From positions 476,319,037-476,383,036 of the forward strand of contig NC_057800.1 of assembly GCF_018294505.1 (NCBI RefSeq): a DNA stretch of 64,000 nt, written 5' to 3'. The notes beneath the pieces are model-generated. The model had not been told where the DNA came from. It saw only the letters and a list, made by a program, of their open reading frames with translations, and did not search any database. Positions 45,234 through 59,260 of this stretch are shown piece by piece. A program made the translations under genes and the position numbers. Each line of letters opens with the position of its first letter. Position 1 is the stretch's first letter. This DNA is from Triticum aestivum. Taxonomy: Eukaryota; Streptophyta; Magnoliopsida; Poales; Poaceae.

Positions 45234-46782
45234 TGTTGGGAAATGTAGTAATTCAAAAATTTTCCTACGATCACGCAATATCTAACTAGGAGATGCATAG
45301 CAAGGAGAGGGGAGAGTGTGTCCACGTACCCTCGTAGACTGAAAGAGGAAGCGTTTAGTAACGCGGTTGATGTAGTCGAACGTCTTCGCGATCCAACCGA
45401 TCCTAGCACCGAACGTACGGCAAAGAGAAGACTTGGTGTGTATTTGGGGTGCCCCTTGCCCACGTATATAAAGGAGGGAGGGAGAGAGGCCGACCCTCCT
45501 AGGGGTGCGCCAAGTGTAGGGAGTCCTACCAGGACTCTCAAGTTCTAGTAGGATTCCCTTTCCTTTTTCGGAGTAGGAAAGAAGGAAAGGAGGGAGAGGG
45601 AGAAGGAAAGGGGGGGGGGACGCCCCCACCCCTTGTCCAATTCGGTTTGGGTAGGGGGAAGGCGTGCACCACCTCGTGGCCCTTCTTCCCTCTCTCCACT
45701 AAAGCCCAATAAGGCCCATTAACTTCCCCCGGCAAATTCTCGTAACTCTCCGGTACTCTGAAAAATACCCGAATCACTCGGAACCATTCCGATGTCCGAA
45801 TATAGCCTTCTAGTATATCGATCTTTAGCTCTCAACCATTTCAAGACTCCTCGTCATGTCCATGATCTCATCCTGGACTCCGAACAAACTTCGGTCATCA
45901 AATCACATAACTCATAATATAAATCGTCATCGAACGTTAAGCGTGCGGACCCTACGGGTTCGAGAACTATGTAGACATGACCGAGGCACATCTCCGGTCA
46001 ATAACCAATAGCGGAACCTATATGCTCATATTGGCTCCTACATGTTCTACGAAGATCTTTATCGGTCAAACCGCATAACAACATACGTTATTCCCTTTGT
46101 CATCGGTATGTTGCTTGCCCGAGATTCGGTCATCGGTATCATCATACCTAGTTCAATCTCGTTACCGGCAAGTCTGTTTACTCGTTTTATAATGCATCAT
46201 CCCGCAACTAACTCATTAGTCACATTGCTTGCAAGGCTTATGGTGATGTGCATTACCCAGAGGGCCCAGAGACACCTCTCTGATATTCGGAGTGATAAAT
46301 CCTAATCTCGATCTACGCCAACTCAACAAACACCATCGGAGACACCTGTAGAGCATCTTTATAATCACCCAATTACGTTGTGACGTTTGATAGCACACAA
46401 AGTGTTCCTCCGGTATTCGGGAGTTGCATAATCTCATAGTCAGAGGAATATGTATAAGTCATGAAGAAAGCAATATCAATAAAACTAAACGATCATTTAT
46501 GCTAGGCTAACGGATGGGTCTTGTCCATCACATCATTCTCCTGATGATGTGATCCCGTTCATCAAATGACAACACATGTCTATATTCAGGAAACTTAACC
46601 ATCTTTGATTCAACAAGCTAGTCAAGTAGAGGCATACTAGGGACACTTTGTTTTGTCTATGTATTCACACACGTACTAAGTTTCCGGTTAATACAATTCT
46701 AGCATGAATAATAAACATTTATCATGATATAAGGAAATATAAATAACAACTTTATTATTGCCTCTAGGGCATATTTCCTTCA
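45234..46782 (-). repeat. 3' LTR of outer Copia (1549 bp)
   Basis: The reverse complement starts TGAAGGAAATATGCCCTA and ends CCCAACA. The purine tract GCAAGTGGGAGAC abuts it on the minus strand (46783-46795). It is shorter than the 1741-base LTR of Copia I, mainly in the GC-rich middle. Confidence 0.93.
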
Positions 46783-48448
46783 GTCTCCCACTTGCACTAG
46801 AGTCAATAATCTAGTTCACATCGTCATGTGATTTAACACTAATAGTTCATATCTTTATTAGTTCACATCTCCATGTGACTAACACCCAAAGGGTTTACTA
46901 GAGTCAATAATCTAGTTCACATCGCTATGTGATTAACACCCAAAGAGTACTAAGGTGTGATCATGTTTTGCTTGTGAGAGAAGTTTAGTCAACGGGTCTG
47001 CCACATTCAGAGCCGTATGTATTTTGCAAATTTTCTATGTCTACAATGCTCTGCACGGAGCTACTCTAGCTCCCACTTTCAATATGTATCTAGATTGAGA
47101 CTTAGAGTCATCCGGATTAGTGTCAAAGCTTGCATCGACGTAACCCTTTACGACGAACTTTTTGTCACCTCCATAATCGAGAAATATGTCCTTATTCCAC
47201 AAAGGATAATTTTGACCGCTGTCCAGTGATCCACTCCTGGATCACTATTGTACCCTCTTGCCAAACTCATGGTGAGATACACAATAGGTCTGGCACACAG
47301 CATAGCATACTTTATAGAACCTATGACCGAGGCATAGGGAACGACTTTTCATTCTCTTCTATTTTCTGCCGTGGTTGGGTATTGAGTCTTTACTCAACTT
47401 CACACCTTGTAACACAGGCAAGAACTCCTTCTTTGATTGTTCCATTTTGAACTACTTCAAAAAATTGTCAAGGTATGTACTCATTGAAAAAACTTATCAA
47501 GCGTCTTGATCTATATCTATAGATCTTTATGCTCAATATGTAAGCGGCTTCACCGAGGTATTTCTTTGAAAAACTCCTTTCAAACACTCCATTATGCTTT
47601 CCAGAAAATTTTACGTCATTCTGATCAACAATATATCATTCACATATACTTATCAGAAAGGCTGTAGTGCTCCCACTCACTTTCTTGTAAATACAGGATT
47701 CAACGCAAGTCTGTATAAAACTATATACTTTGATCAACTCATCAAAGCGTATATTGCAACTCCGAGAGGCTTGCACCAGTCCATTAATGGATTGCTGGAG
47801 CTTGCATACTTTGTTAGCATCTTTAGGATTGACAAAACCTTCTTGTTGCATCATATACAACTCTTCTTTAAGAAATCCATTAAGGAATGTAGTTTTGACA
47901 TCCATTTGCCAGATTTCATAAAATGTGGCAATTTCTAACATGATTCGGACAGACTTCAACATCGCTATGAGTGAGAAAATCTTATCGTAGTCAACACCTT
48001 GAACTTGTCAAAAACTTTTTGCGACAATTCGAGCTTTGTAGATAGTAACACTACTATCAACGTCTGTCTTCCTCTTGAAGATCCATTTATTCTCAATGGC
48101 TCGCCGATCATCGGGCAAGTCAATCAAAGTCCATACTTTGTTCTCATACATGGATCCCATCTCAGATTTCATGGCTTCAAGCCATTTCGCGGAATCTGGG
48201 CTCATCATCGCTTCCTCATAGTTCGTAGGTTCGTCATGGTCTAGTAACATGACTTACAGAATAGGATTACCGTACCACTCTGGTGCGGAACGTACTCTGG
48301 TTGACCTACGAGGTTCGGTAGTAACTTGATCTGAAGTGTCATGATCAACATCATTAAATTCCTCACTAGTTAGTGTAGGCACCACTGGAACTGATTTCTG
48401 TGATGAACTACTTTCCAATTCGGGAGAAGGTATAATTACCTCATGAAA
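46783..48448 (-). pseudogene. Outer Copia: end of pol (reverse transcriptase, RNase H) and subterminal repeats
   Basis: The minus strand carries the start of the reverse transcriptase domain at 48250-48008 (MLLDHDEPTNYEEAMMSPDS, VWTLIDLPDD, KWIFKRK). The body follows at 47962-47636 (MDVKTTFLNGFLKEELYMMQ). The catalytic-site segment near 47622 reads YVND instead of two aspartates. RNase H traces are at about 47160-47230. The CACAT/ATGTG subterminal repeats lie at 46795-46950. Several stops and frameshifts break it. The left end of the nested insertion is at 48449, with target duplicate TGAAA at 48444-48448. Confidence 0.87.
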
Positions 48449-50195
48449 TGTTGGGGAACGTAGCAGAAATTCAAAATTTTCCTACGTGTCACCAAGATCT
48501 ATCTATGGAGAAACCAGCAACGAGGGGAAGGAGAGTGCATCTACATACCCTTGTAGATCGCTAAGCGGAAGCGTTCAAGTGAACGGGGTTGATGGAGTCG
48601 TACTCGTCGTGATCCAAATCACCGATGACCAAGTGCCGAACGGACGGCACCTCTGCGTTCAACACACGTACAGCCCGGTGACGTCTCCCATGCCTTGATC
48701 CAGCAAGGAGAGAGGGAGAGGTTGAGGAAGACTCCATCCAGCAGCAGCACAACGGCGTGGTGGTGGTGGAGGAGCGTGGCAATCCTGCAGGGCTTCGCCA
48801 AGCACCTGCGGGAGAAGAGGAGGTGTCACGGGAGGGAGGGAGGCGCCAGGGACTCAGGTATGGATGTCCTCCCTCCCCTCCACTATATATTGGGGCAAGG
48901 GAGAGGGGGGAGGCGCAGCCTTGCCCCTTCCTCCAAGGAAGGGGTGCGGCCAAGAGGGGGGGAGGAGTCCATCCTCCCCAAGGCACCTCGGAGGTGCCTT
49001 CCCCTTTGAGGACTCTTCCCTCTAGGGTTCCCTAGGCGCATGGGCCTCTTGGGGCTGGTGCCCTTGGCCCATGTAGGCCAAGGCGCACCCCCTACAGCCC
49101 ATGTGGCCCCCGGGGCAGGTGGCCGCACCCGGTGGGCCCCCGGGACCCTTCCGGTGGTCCCGGTACAATACCGATGACCCCGAAACTTGTCCCGATGGCC
49201 GAAACAGGACTTCCTATATATAAATATTTACCTCCGGACCATTCCGGAACTCCTCGTGACGTCCGGGATCTCATCCGGGACTCCGAACAACATTCGGTAA
49301 CCACATACAAGCTTCCTTTATAACCCTAGCGTCATCGAACCTTAAGTGTGTAGACCCTACGGGTTCGGGAGACATGCAGACATGACCGAGATGTTCTCCG
49401 GTCAATAACCAACAGCGGGATCTGGATACCCATGTTGGCTCCCACATGTTCCACGATGATCTCATCGGATGAACCACGATGTCAAGGACTTAATCAATCC
49501 CGTATACAATTCCCTTTGTCTATCGGTACGATACTTGCCCGAGATTCGATCGTCGGTATCCCGATACCTTGTTCAATCTCGTTACCGGCAAGTCTCTTTA
49601 CTCGTTCCATAACACATCATCCCGTGATCAACCCCTTGGTCACATTGTGCACATTATGATGATGTCCTACCGAGTGGGCCCAGAGATACCTCTCCGTTTA
49701 CACGGAGTGACAAATCCCAGTCTCGATTCGTGCCAACCCAACAGACACTTTCGGAGATACCTGTAATGCACCTTTATAGCCACCCAGTTACGTTGTGACG
49801 TTTGGTACACCCAAAGCATTCCTACGGTATCCGGGAGTTGCACAATCTCATGGTCTAAGGAAAAGATACTTGACATTAGAAAAGCTTTAGCATACGAACT
49901 ACGATCTTTGTGCTAGGCTTAGGATTGGGTCTTGTCCATCACATCATTCTTCTAATGAAGTGATCCCGTTATCAATGACATCCAATGTCCATGGTCAGGA
50001 AACCGTAACCATCTATTGATCAACGAGCTAGTCAACTAGAGGATTACCAGGGACAGATTGTGGTCTATGTATTCACACGTGTATTACGATTTCCGGATAA
50101 TACAGTTATAGCATGAATAAAAGACAATTATCATGAACAAGGAAACATAATAATAATAATACTTTTATTATTGCCTCTAGGGCATATTTCCAACA
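48449..50195 (-). repeat. 3' LTR of inner Copia (1747 bp)
   Basis: Matches 55356-57102 base for base in length, with about 25 substitutions (about 1.4 percent). The purine tract (minus strand GCAAGTGGGAGAC) adjoins at 50196. Confidence 0.95.
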
Positions 50196-53100
50196 GTCTC
50201 CCACTTGCACTAGAGTCAATAATCTAGTTCACATCGATATGTGATTAACACTCAAGGTCACATCCCCATGTGACTAACACCCAAAGAGTTTACTAGAGTC
50301 AATAATCTAGTTCACATTACCATGTGATTAACACTCGATGAGTTCTGGGTTTGATCATGTTATGCTTTTGAGAGATGTTATAGTCAACGGGTCTGAACCT
50401 TTCAGATCCGTGTGTGCTTTACAAATCTCTATGTCATCTCCTAGATGTAGCTACCACATTCTATTTGGAGCTATTCCAAATAACTGTTCTACTTGGAGCT
50501 ATTCTAAATTGTTGCTCCATTATACGTATCCGGTATCTCTACTCAGAGCTATCCGGATAGGTGTTAAGCTTGCATCGACGTAACCCTTTACGACGAACTC
50601 TTTTACCACCTCCATAATCGAGAAAATTCCTTAGTCCACTAGTTACTAAGGATAACTTTGACCGTTGTCCTGTGATCCATTCTTGGATCACTCTTGTACC
50701 CCTTGACTGACTCATGGCAAGGCACACTTCAGGTGCGGTACACTGCATAGCATACTATAGAGCCTATGTCTTAAGCATAGGGGACGACCTTCGTCCTCTC
50801 TCTCTATTCTGCCGTGGTCGAGCTTTAAGTCTTAACTTCATACGTTACAACTCAGGCAAGAACTCCTTCTTTGACTGATCCATCTTGAACACCTTCAAGA
50901 TCATGTCAAGGTATGTGCTCATTTGAAAGTACCATTAAGCGTTTTGATCTATCCTTATAGATCTTGATGCTCAATGTTCAAGTAGCTTAATCCAGGCTTT
51001 CCATTGAAAAACACTTTTCAAATAGCTCTGCATGCTTTCTAGAAATTCTACATCATTTCCGATCAACAACATGTTAACAACACATACTCATCGGAAATTT
51101 TATAGTGCTCCCACTCACTTATTTGGAAATACAAGTTTCTCATGAACTTTGTATAAACCCAAAATCTTTGATCATCTCATCAAAGCGCACATTCCAACTC
51201 CGAGATGCTTACTCCAGTCCTTAGAAGGATTGCTGGAGCTAGCATACCTTTTAGCATCCTTAGGATCGACAAAACCTTTTGGTTGTATCACATACAACCT
51301 TTCCTCAAGAAAATCGTCGAGGAAACAATGATTTGACATCCTATCTGCAAGATTTCATAAATAATGCAGTAATCGCTAATATAATTCCAACAAACTCCTA
51401 GCATCGCTACGAGTGAGAAAGTCTCATCGTAGTCAACTCCTTGAACTTGTCGGAAAACATCTTAACGACAAGTCGAGCTTTCTTAATGGTGACATTTACC
51501 ATCATTGTCCGTCTTCTTCTTAAAGATCCATTTATCTTAATGGCTTGCCGATCATTGGGCAAGTCCACCAAAGTCCATGCTTTGTTCTGATACATGGATC
51601 CTATCTCGGATTTCATGGTTTCTTAACCATTTGTCGGAATTTGGGCCCACCATCGCATCTCCATAGCTCGTAGGTTCATTGTTGTCTAGTAACATGACCT
51701 TTAAGACAGGATCACCGTACCACTCTGAAGCAGTATGTGTCCTTGTCGTCCTACGAGGTTCAGTAGTGACTTGATCCGAAACTTCATGATCACTATCATA
51801 AGTTTCCACTTCAATTGGTGTAGGTGCCACAGGAACAACTTCCTGTGCCCTGATACACACTAGTTGAAGTGATGGTTCAATAACCTCATCAAGTCTCCAC
51901 CATCCTCCCACTCAACTTTTCGAGAGAAACCTTTCCTCGAGAAAGGACCCGATTCAAGAAACAATCCATATTGCTTTCGGATCTGAATTAGGAGGTATAC
52001 CCAACTGTTTTGGGTATCCTATGAAGATGCATTTTATCCGCTTTGGGTTCGAGCTTATCAATCCTGAAACTTTTCACATAAGCGTCGCAGCCCCAAACCT
52101 TTAAGAAACGACAACTTAGGTTTCTCTAAACCATAATTCATACGGTGTCATCTTAACGGAATTACGTGGTGCCCTATTTAAAGTGAATGTGGTTGTCTCT
52201 AATGCCTAACCCATGAACAATAGTGGTAATTCGATAAGAGACATCATGGTACGCACCATATCCAACAGGGTGCAACTATGATGTTCGGACACACCATCAC
52301 ACTATGGTGTTCCAGGCGGTATTAATTGCGAAACAATTTCCACAATGTCTTAATTGTGTGCCAAAACTCGTAACTCAGATATTCATCTCTATGATCATAT
52401 CATAGACATTTTATCCTCTTGTCACAATGATCTTCACTCTGAAGTTACTTGAACCATTCAATAATTCAGACTTGTGTTTCATCAAGAAAATATTCTCAAC
52501 ATCTACTCGAATCATCTGTGAAGTAAGAACATAACGATATTCACTGCATACCTCAGCACTCATTGGACTGCACACATCAAAATGTGTTACTTCCAACGAG
52601 TTGCTATCTTGTTCCGTCTTACTAAAACGAGGCTTTCAGTCATCTTGCCCATGTGGTATGATTTGCATGTCTCAAGTGATTCAAAATCAAGTGAGTTCAA
52701 ACGGTCCATTTGCATGGAGTTTCTTCATGCATATACACCAATAGACATGGTTCGCATGTCTCAAACTTTTCAAAAATGAGTGAGTCCAAAGATCCATCAA
52801 CATGGAGCTTCTTCATGCATTTTATACCGATATGACTTACGTGGCAGTGCCACAAGTAGGTGGTACTATCATTACTATATTTTGGCATGAACATGTGTAT
52901 CACTACGATCGAGATTCCAATGAACCATTCATTTTAGGTGCAAGACCATTGAAGGTATTATTCAAATAAATAGAGTAACCATTATTCTCTTTAAATGAAT
53001 AACCGTATTGCGATAGTCATAATCCAATCATGTCTATGCTCAACGCAAACACCAAATAACAATTATTCAGGTTTTAACACCAATCTTGATGGTAGAGGGA

Positions 53101-53850
53101 GCGTGCGATGCTTGATCATATCAACATTGGAAACACTTCCAACACATATCGTCAGCTCACCTTTAGCTAGTCTCCGTTTATTCCGTAGCTTTTATTTCGA
53201 GTTACTAACACTTAGCAACCGAACCGGTATCTAATACCCTGGTGCTACTAGGAGTACTAGTAAAGTACACATCAATACAATGTATATCCAATATACTTCT
53301 ATCGACCTTGCCAGCCTTCTCATCTACCAAGTATCTAGGGTAATTCTGCTCCAGTGGCTGTTCCCTTTATTACAGAAGCACTTAGTCTCGGGTTTGGGTT
53401 CAACCTTGGGTTTCTTCACTAGAGCAGCAGCTGAATTGCCGTTTCATGAAGTATCCCTTTGTTCCCTTGCCCTTCTTGAAACTAGTGGTTTCACCAACCA
53501 TCAACAATTGATGCTCCTTCTTGATTTCTACTTTCGCGGTGTCAAACATCACGAATATCTCAAGGATCAGCATATCTATCCCTGATTTGTTATAGTTCAT
53601 CACAAAGCTCTAGCAGCTTGGTGGTAATGACTTTGGAGAAACATCACTATCTCATCTGGAAGATCGACTCCCACTCGATTCAAGTGATTGTTGCACTCAG
53701 ACAATCTGAGCACAAGCTCAACGATTGAGCTTTTGTCCCTTAGTTTACAGGTTAAGAAAATCGTCGGAGGTCTCATACCTCTTGACGTGGGCACGAGCCT
53801 GCAATCCTAATCTCAGCCCTCGAAACATCTCATATGTTCCGCGATGTTTC
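50196..53850 (-). pseudogene. Inner Copia gag-pol remnants
   Basis: Minus-strand pieces, right to left: gag fragment at 53794-53400 (HQLLMVGETTSFKKGKG); a ruined zinc knuckle near 53380-53350 (CFCNKGNSHW); GAG-pre-integrase at 52903-52697 (HIGIKCMKKLHVDGSLDSL); integrase scraps to about 52020; the pre-RT linker at 51911-51552 (NNEPTSYGDAMVGPNSDKWL); RT start at 51616-51407. The RT catalytic segment near 51080 reads CVVN, with both aspartates lost. Subterminal repeats are at 50210-50340. Stops and shifts are numerous, so nothing here can be translated usefully. Confidence 0.85.
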
Positions 53851-55355
53851 GAAAAATGTCTTTAGTGCCTCAACTCTAAACCGTTTAACTGAACTATCAC
53901 ATAGTTATCAAAACATGTATGTCCGATGTTCGCAACATCCACAAACGACGTTTGGGGTTCGGCACACTGAGCAGCGCATTAAGGACATAAGCTTTCTACT
54001 GTCCGCATAATTGCTACTTTCAACTTTCAACTATATTTTCTCTAGGAACATATCTAAAACAGTAGAACTAAAGCGCGAGCTACGACATAATTTGCAAAAT
54101 CTTTTTGACTATGTTCAGGATAATTAAGTTCATCTTATGAACTCCCACTCAGATAAACATCCCTCTGGTCATCTAAGTGATTACATGATCCGAGTCAACT
54201 AGGCCGTGTACGATCATCACGTGAGATGGACTAGTCATCATCGGTGAACATCTTCATGTTGATCGTATCTACTATACGACTCATGCTCGACCTTTCGGTC
54301 TCCGTGTTCCGAGGCCATGTCTGTACATGCTAGGCTCGTCAAGTTAACCCTAAGTGTTTTCGCTGTGTAAAACTGTCTTACACCCGTTGTATGTGAACGT
54401 AAGAATCCATCACACCCGATCATCACGTGGTGCTTAGAAGCGACGAACTGTAGCAACGGTGCACAGTTAGGGGAGAACACTTCTTGAAATTGTTGTAAGG
54501 GATCATCTTATTTACTAACGTCGTTCTAAGCAAATAAGATGCATAAACATGATAAACATCACATGAAATCAAATAGTGACATGATATGGCCAATATCATT
54601 TTGCTCCTTTTGATCTCCATCTTCGGGGCTCCATGATCATCATCGTCACCGGCATGACACCATGATCTCCATCATCATGATCTCCATCATCGTGTCTTCA
54701 TGAAGTTGTCACGCCAACGACTACTTCTACTTCTATGGCTAACGTGTTTAGCAATAAAGTAAAGTAATTTACATGGCGTTGTTCAATGACACGCAGGTCA
54801 TACAATAAATAAAGACAACTCCTATGGCTCCTGCCGGTTGTCATACTCATCGACATGCAAGTCGTGATTCTTATTACAAGAACATGATCAATCTCATACA
54901 TCACATATATTCATCACATTCTTCTTGGTCATATCACATCACATAGCATACCCTGCAAAAAAACAAGTTAGACGTCCTCTAATTGTTGTTTGCATGTTTT
55001 ACGTGGCTGCTATGGGTTTCTAGCAAGAACGTTTCTTACCTACGCAAAACCACAACGTGATATGCCAATTGCTATTTACCCTTCATAAGGACCCTTTTCA
55101 TCGAATCTGTTCCGACTAAAGTGGGAGAGACTGGCACCCGCTAGCCACCTTATGCACCAAGTGCATGTCAATCGGTGGAACCTGTCTCACGTAAGAGTAC
55201 GTGTAAGGTCGGTCCGGGCCGCTTCATCCCATAATACCGTCGAAACAAGATTGGACTAGTAACGGTAAGCATATTGAACAACATCAACGCGCACAACTAC
55301 TTTGTGTTCTACTCGTGCAAAGAATCTATGCAATAGACCTAGCTCATGATGCCAC
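53851..55355 (-). other. Inner Copia leader and mutated primer binding site
   Basis: Non-coding leader homologous to 1196-2400 (inverted). The primer binding site next to the LTR (55341-55354) reads, on the minus strand, TGGCATCATGAGCT, several changes from the usual TGGTATCAGAGCCA. Confidence 0.7.
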
Positions 55356-57102
55356 TGTTGGGGAACATAGCAGAAATTCAAAATTTTCCTACATGTCACC
55401 AAGATCTATCTATGGAGAAACCAGCAACGAGGGGAAGGAGAGTGCATCTACATACCCTTGTAGATCGCTAAGCGGAAGCGTTCAAGTGAACGGGGTTAAT
55501 GGAGTCGTACTCGTCGTGATCCAAATCACCGATGACCAAGTGCCGAACGGACAGCACCTCCGCGTTCAACACACGTACAACCCGGTGACGTCTCCCATGC
55601 CTTGATCCAGCAAGGAGAGAGGGAGAGGTTTAGGAAGACTCCATCCAGCAGCAGCACAACGGTGTGGTGGTGGTGGAGGAGCGTGGCAATCCTGCAGGGC
55701 TTCGCCAAGCACCTGCGGGAGAGGAGGAGGTGTCACGGGAGGGAGGGAGGCGCCAGGGACTCAGGTATGGATGTCCTCCCTCCCCTCCACTATATATAGG
55801 GGCAAGGGAGAGGGGGGAGGCGCAGCCTTGCACCTTCCTCCAAGGAAGGGGTGCGGCCAAGAGGGGGGGAGGAGTCCATCCTCCCCAAGGCACCTCGGAG
55901 GTGCCTTCCCCTTTGAGGACTCTTCCCTCTAGGGTTCCCTAGGCGCATGGGCCTCTTGGGGCTGGTGCCCTTGGCCCATGTAGGCCAAGGCGCACCCACT
56001 ACAGCCCATGTGGCCCCTGGGGCAGGTGGCCCCACCCGGTGGGCCCCCAGGACCCTTCCGGTGGTCCCGGTACAATACCGATGACCCCGAAACTTGTCCC
56101 GATGGCCGAAACAGGACTTCTTATATATAAATCTTTACCTCCGGACCATTCCGGAACTCCTCGTGACGTCCGGGATATCATCCGGGACTCCGAAGAACAT
56201 TCAGTAACCACATACAAGCTTCCTTTATAACCCTAGCGTCATCGAACCTTAAGTGTGTAGACCCTACGGGTTCGGGAGACATGCAGACATGACCGAGATG
56301 TTCTCCGGTCAATAACCAACAGCGGGATCTGGATACCCATGTTGGCTCCCACATGTTCCACGATGATCTCATCGGATGAACCACGATGTCAAGGACTTAA
56401 TCAATCCCGTATACAATTCCCTTTGTCTATCGGTACGATACTTGCCCGAGATTCGATCGTCGGTATCCCGATACCTTGTTCAATCTCGTTACCGGCAAGT
56501 CTCTTTACTCGTTCCGTAACACATCATCCCGTGATCAACCCCTTGGTCACATTGTGCACATTATGATGATGTCCTACCGAGTGGGCCCAGAGATACCTCT
56601 CCGTTTACACGGAGTGACAAATCCCAGTCTCGATTCGTGCCAACCCAACAGACACTTTCGGAGATACCTGTAATGCACCTTTATAGCCACCCAGTTACGT
56701 TGTGACGTTTGGTACACCCAAAGCATTCCTACGGTATCCGGGAGTTGCACAATCTCATGGTCTAAGGAAAAGATACTTGACATTAGAAAAGCTTTAGCAT
56801 ACGAACTACGATCTTTGTGCTAGGCTTAGGATTGGGTCTTGTCCATCACATCATTCTTCTAATGAAGTGATCCCGTTATCAATGACATCCAATGTCCATG
56901 GTCAGGAAACCGTAACCATCTATTGATCAACGAGCTACTCAACTAGAGGCTTACCAGGGACAGATTGTGGTCTATGTATTCACACGTGTATTACGATTTC
57001 CGGATAATACAGTTATAGCATGAATAAAAGACAATTATCATGAACAAGGAAATATAATAATAATAAAACTTTTATTATTGCCTCTAGGGCATATTTCCAA
57101 CA
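55356..57102 (-). repeat. 5' LTR of inner Copia (1747 bp)
   Basis: Partner of 48449-50195. It ends, in this orientation, with the subfamily-specific TTTCCAACA tip, followed by the target duplicate TGAAA at 57103-57107. Confidence 0.95.
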
Positions 57103-57107
57103 TGAAA

Positions 57108-59260
57108 TTCTACTTTCCTCCCACTCACTTCTTTCGAGAGAAACTCCTTTTATGAAAGTACCCATTCTTAGCAATGAATATCTTGCCTTCGGATCTGTGA
57201 TAGAAGGTGTACCCAACAGTTTCCTTTGGTATCCTATGAATACGCATTTTCTCCGATTTGGGTTTGAGCTTACCAGGCTGAAACTTTTCCACATAAGCAT
57301 TGCAACCCCATACTATAATTAACGATAGCTTTGGTTTCTTGCCAAACCATAGTTCATATGGCGTCGTCTCAACGGATTTAGATGGTGCCCTATTTAACAT
57401 GAATGCAACTATCTCTAATGCATAACCCCAAAACGATAGTGGTAAATTGGTAAGAGACATCATAGATCACACCATATCAAATAAAGTATGGTTACGGTGT
57501 TCGGACACACCATTACGCTGTGGTGTTCCAGGTGGCGTGAGTTGTGAAACTATTCCACATTGTTTTAAATGAAGGCCAAACTCGTAACTCAAATGTTCAC
57601 CTCCACGATCAGATTCTAGTAACTTTATTTTCTTGTTATGATGATTTTCCACTTCACTCTAAAATTCATTGAACTTTTCAAATGTTTCAGATTTATGCTT
57701 CATCAAGTAGATATACCCATATCTTCTCAAATCATATGCGAAGGTTAGAAAATAATGATACCCGCCGCGAGCCTCAACACTCATCGGACCGCATACATCG
57801 GTATGTATTATTTCCAATAAGTCAGTGGCTCGCTCCATTGTTCCGGAGAATGGACTCCTAGTCATCTTGCCCATGAGGCATGGTTCGCAAGCATCAAATG
57901 ATTCATAATCAAGTGATTCCAAAAGTCCATCTGCATGGAGTTTCTTCATGCGCTTTACACCAATATGACCTAAACGGTAGTGCCACTAGTATGTTGCACT
58001 ATCATTATCAACTTTGCATCTTTTGGCATCAATATTATGAATATGTGTATCACTACGATCGAGATCCAATAAACCATTCACCTTGGGTGTATGACCATTG
58101 AAGGTTTTATTCATGTAAATAGAATAACAATTATTATCTGACTTAAATGAATAAGCTTATTGCAATAAACACGATCTAACCATATTCATGCTCAACGCAA
58201 ACACCAAATAACATTTATTTAGGTTCAACACTAATCCCGAAGGTAGAAGGAGAGTGTGATGGTGATCGTATCAACCTTGGAATCACTTCTGACACACATC
58301 GTCACTTCGCCCATAACTAGTCTCTGTTCATTCTGCAACTCCTGTTCTTAGTTACTAATCACAGCAACTGAGCCGGTATGAAATACACAGGGGTTACTAT
58401 GAACACTAGTAAAATACACATCAATAACATGTATATCACATATACCTTTGTTCACTTTGCCATCCTTCTTATCCGCCAATTAATTGGGGTAGTTCCGCTT
58501 CCAGTGACCATTCCCTTTGCAGTAGAAGCACTTAGGTTTAGGCTTAGGTCTAGCTTTGGGCTTCTTCACGGGAGTGACAACTTGCTTGTCATTCTTCTTG
58601 AAGTCCCCTTTCTTTTCCTTTGCCCTTTTCGTGAAACTAGTGATTTTATTAACCATCAACACTTGATTTTCTTTCTTGATTTCTACCTTCACCGATTTTA
58701 GCATTATGAAGAGCTTGGGAATCACTTTCCTCATCCCTTAGATATTATAGTTCATCATGAAGTTCCTGTAACTTGGTGATAGTGACTAGAGAACTCTGTC
58801 AATCACTATCTTATGTCGAAGATTAACTCCCACTTGATTCAAGCGATTGTAGTACTCAGACATTCTGAGCACATGCTCACCGGTTGAGCTATTCTCCTCC
58901 ATTGTAGGCAAAGTACTTGTCAGAGGTCTCATACCTCTTGACACGGGCATGAGTATGAAATAGAAATTTCAACTCTTGAAACATCTCATATGCTCTGTGG
59001 CGTTCAAAATGTTTTTGAAGTCCCGGTTCTAAGCCGTAAAGCATGGTGCACTAAACTATCAAGTAGTCATCATACTGAGCTTTGTCAAACGTTCATAACA
59101 TTTTGCATCTGCTCCTGCAATAGGTCTGTCACCTAGCGGTGCATCAAGGACATAATTCTTCTGTGCAGCAATGAGGATAATCCTCAGATCACGGACCAAG
59201 TCCGCATCATTGCTACTATCATCTTTCAACTTATTTTTCTCTAGGAACATATCAAAAAAT
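57108..59260 (-). pseudogene. Outer Copia gag and first half of pol
   Basis: Right to left on the minus strand: gag from about 59250 (MFLEKNKLKDDSSNDADLVR) with zinc knuckle CFYCKGNGHWKRNYPN at 58533-58486; GAG-pre-integrase at 57949-57659 (MKKLHADGLLESLDYESFDA, CEPCLMGKM, IHTDVCGPM); integrase core at 57652-57467 (SDRGGEHLSYEF, TPQRNGVSEHRN); integrase C-terminal region at 57463-57125 (APSKSVETTPYELWFGKKP). It is better preserved than the inner copy but broken at several frame joints and cut by the nested insertion at 57107. Confidence 0.88.

Larger units (their letters stand above)
48449..57102 (-). mobile_element. Inner Copia: Angela-type LTR retrotransposon nested in the outer one, TSD TGAAA
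   Basis: Two 1747-base LTRs (48449-50195, 55356-57102), same strand, about 25 mismatches and no net length change, flanked by TGAAA at 48444-48448 and 57103-57107. It inserted into the outer element's pol between the integrase C-terminal region and reverse transcriptase. The LTR tips read TGTTGGAAATATGCCC, a variant of the TGAAGG start of the other copies, so it belongs to a different subfamily. Its coding part is the most decayed of the three. Confidence 0.95.
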
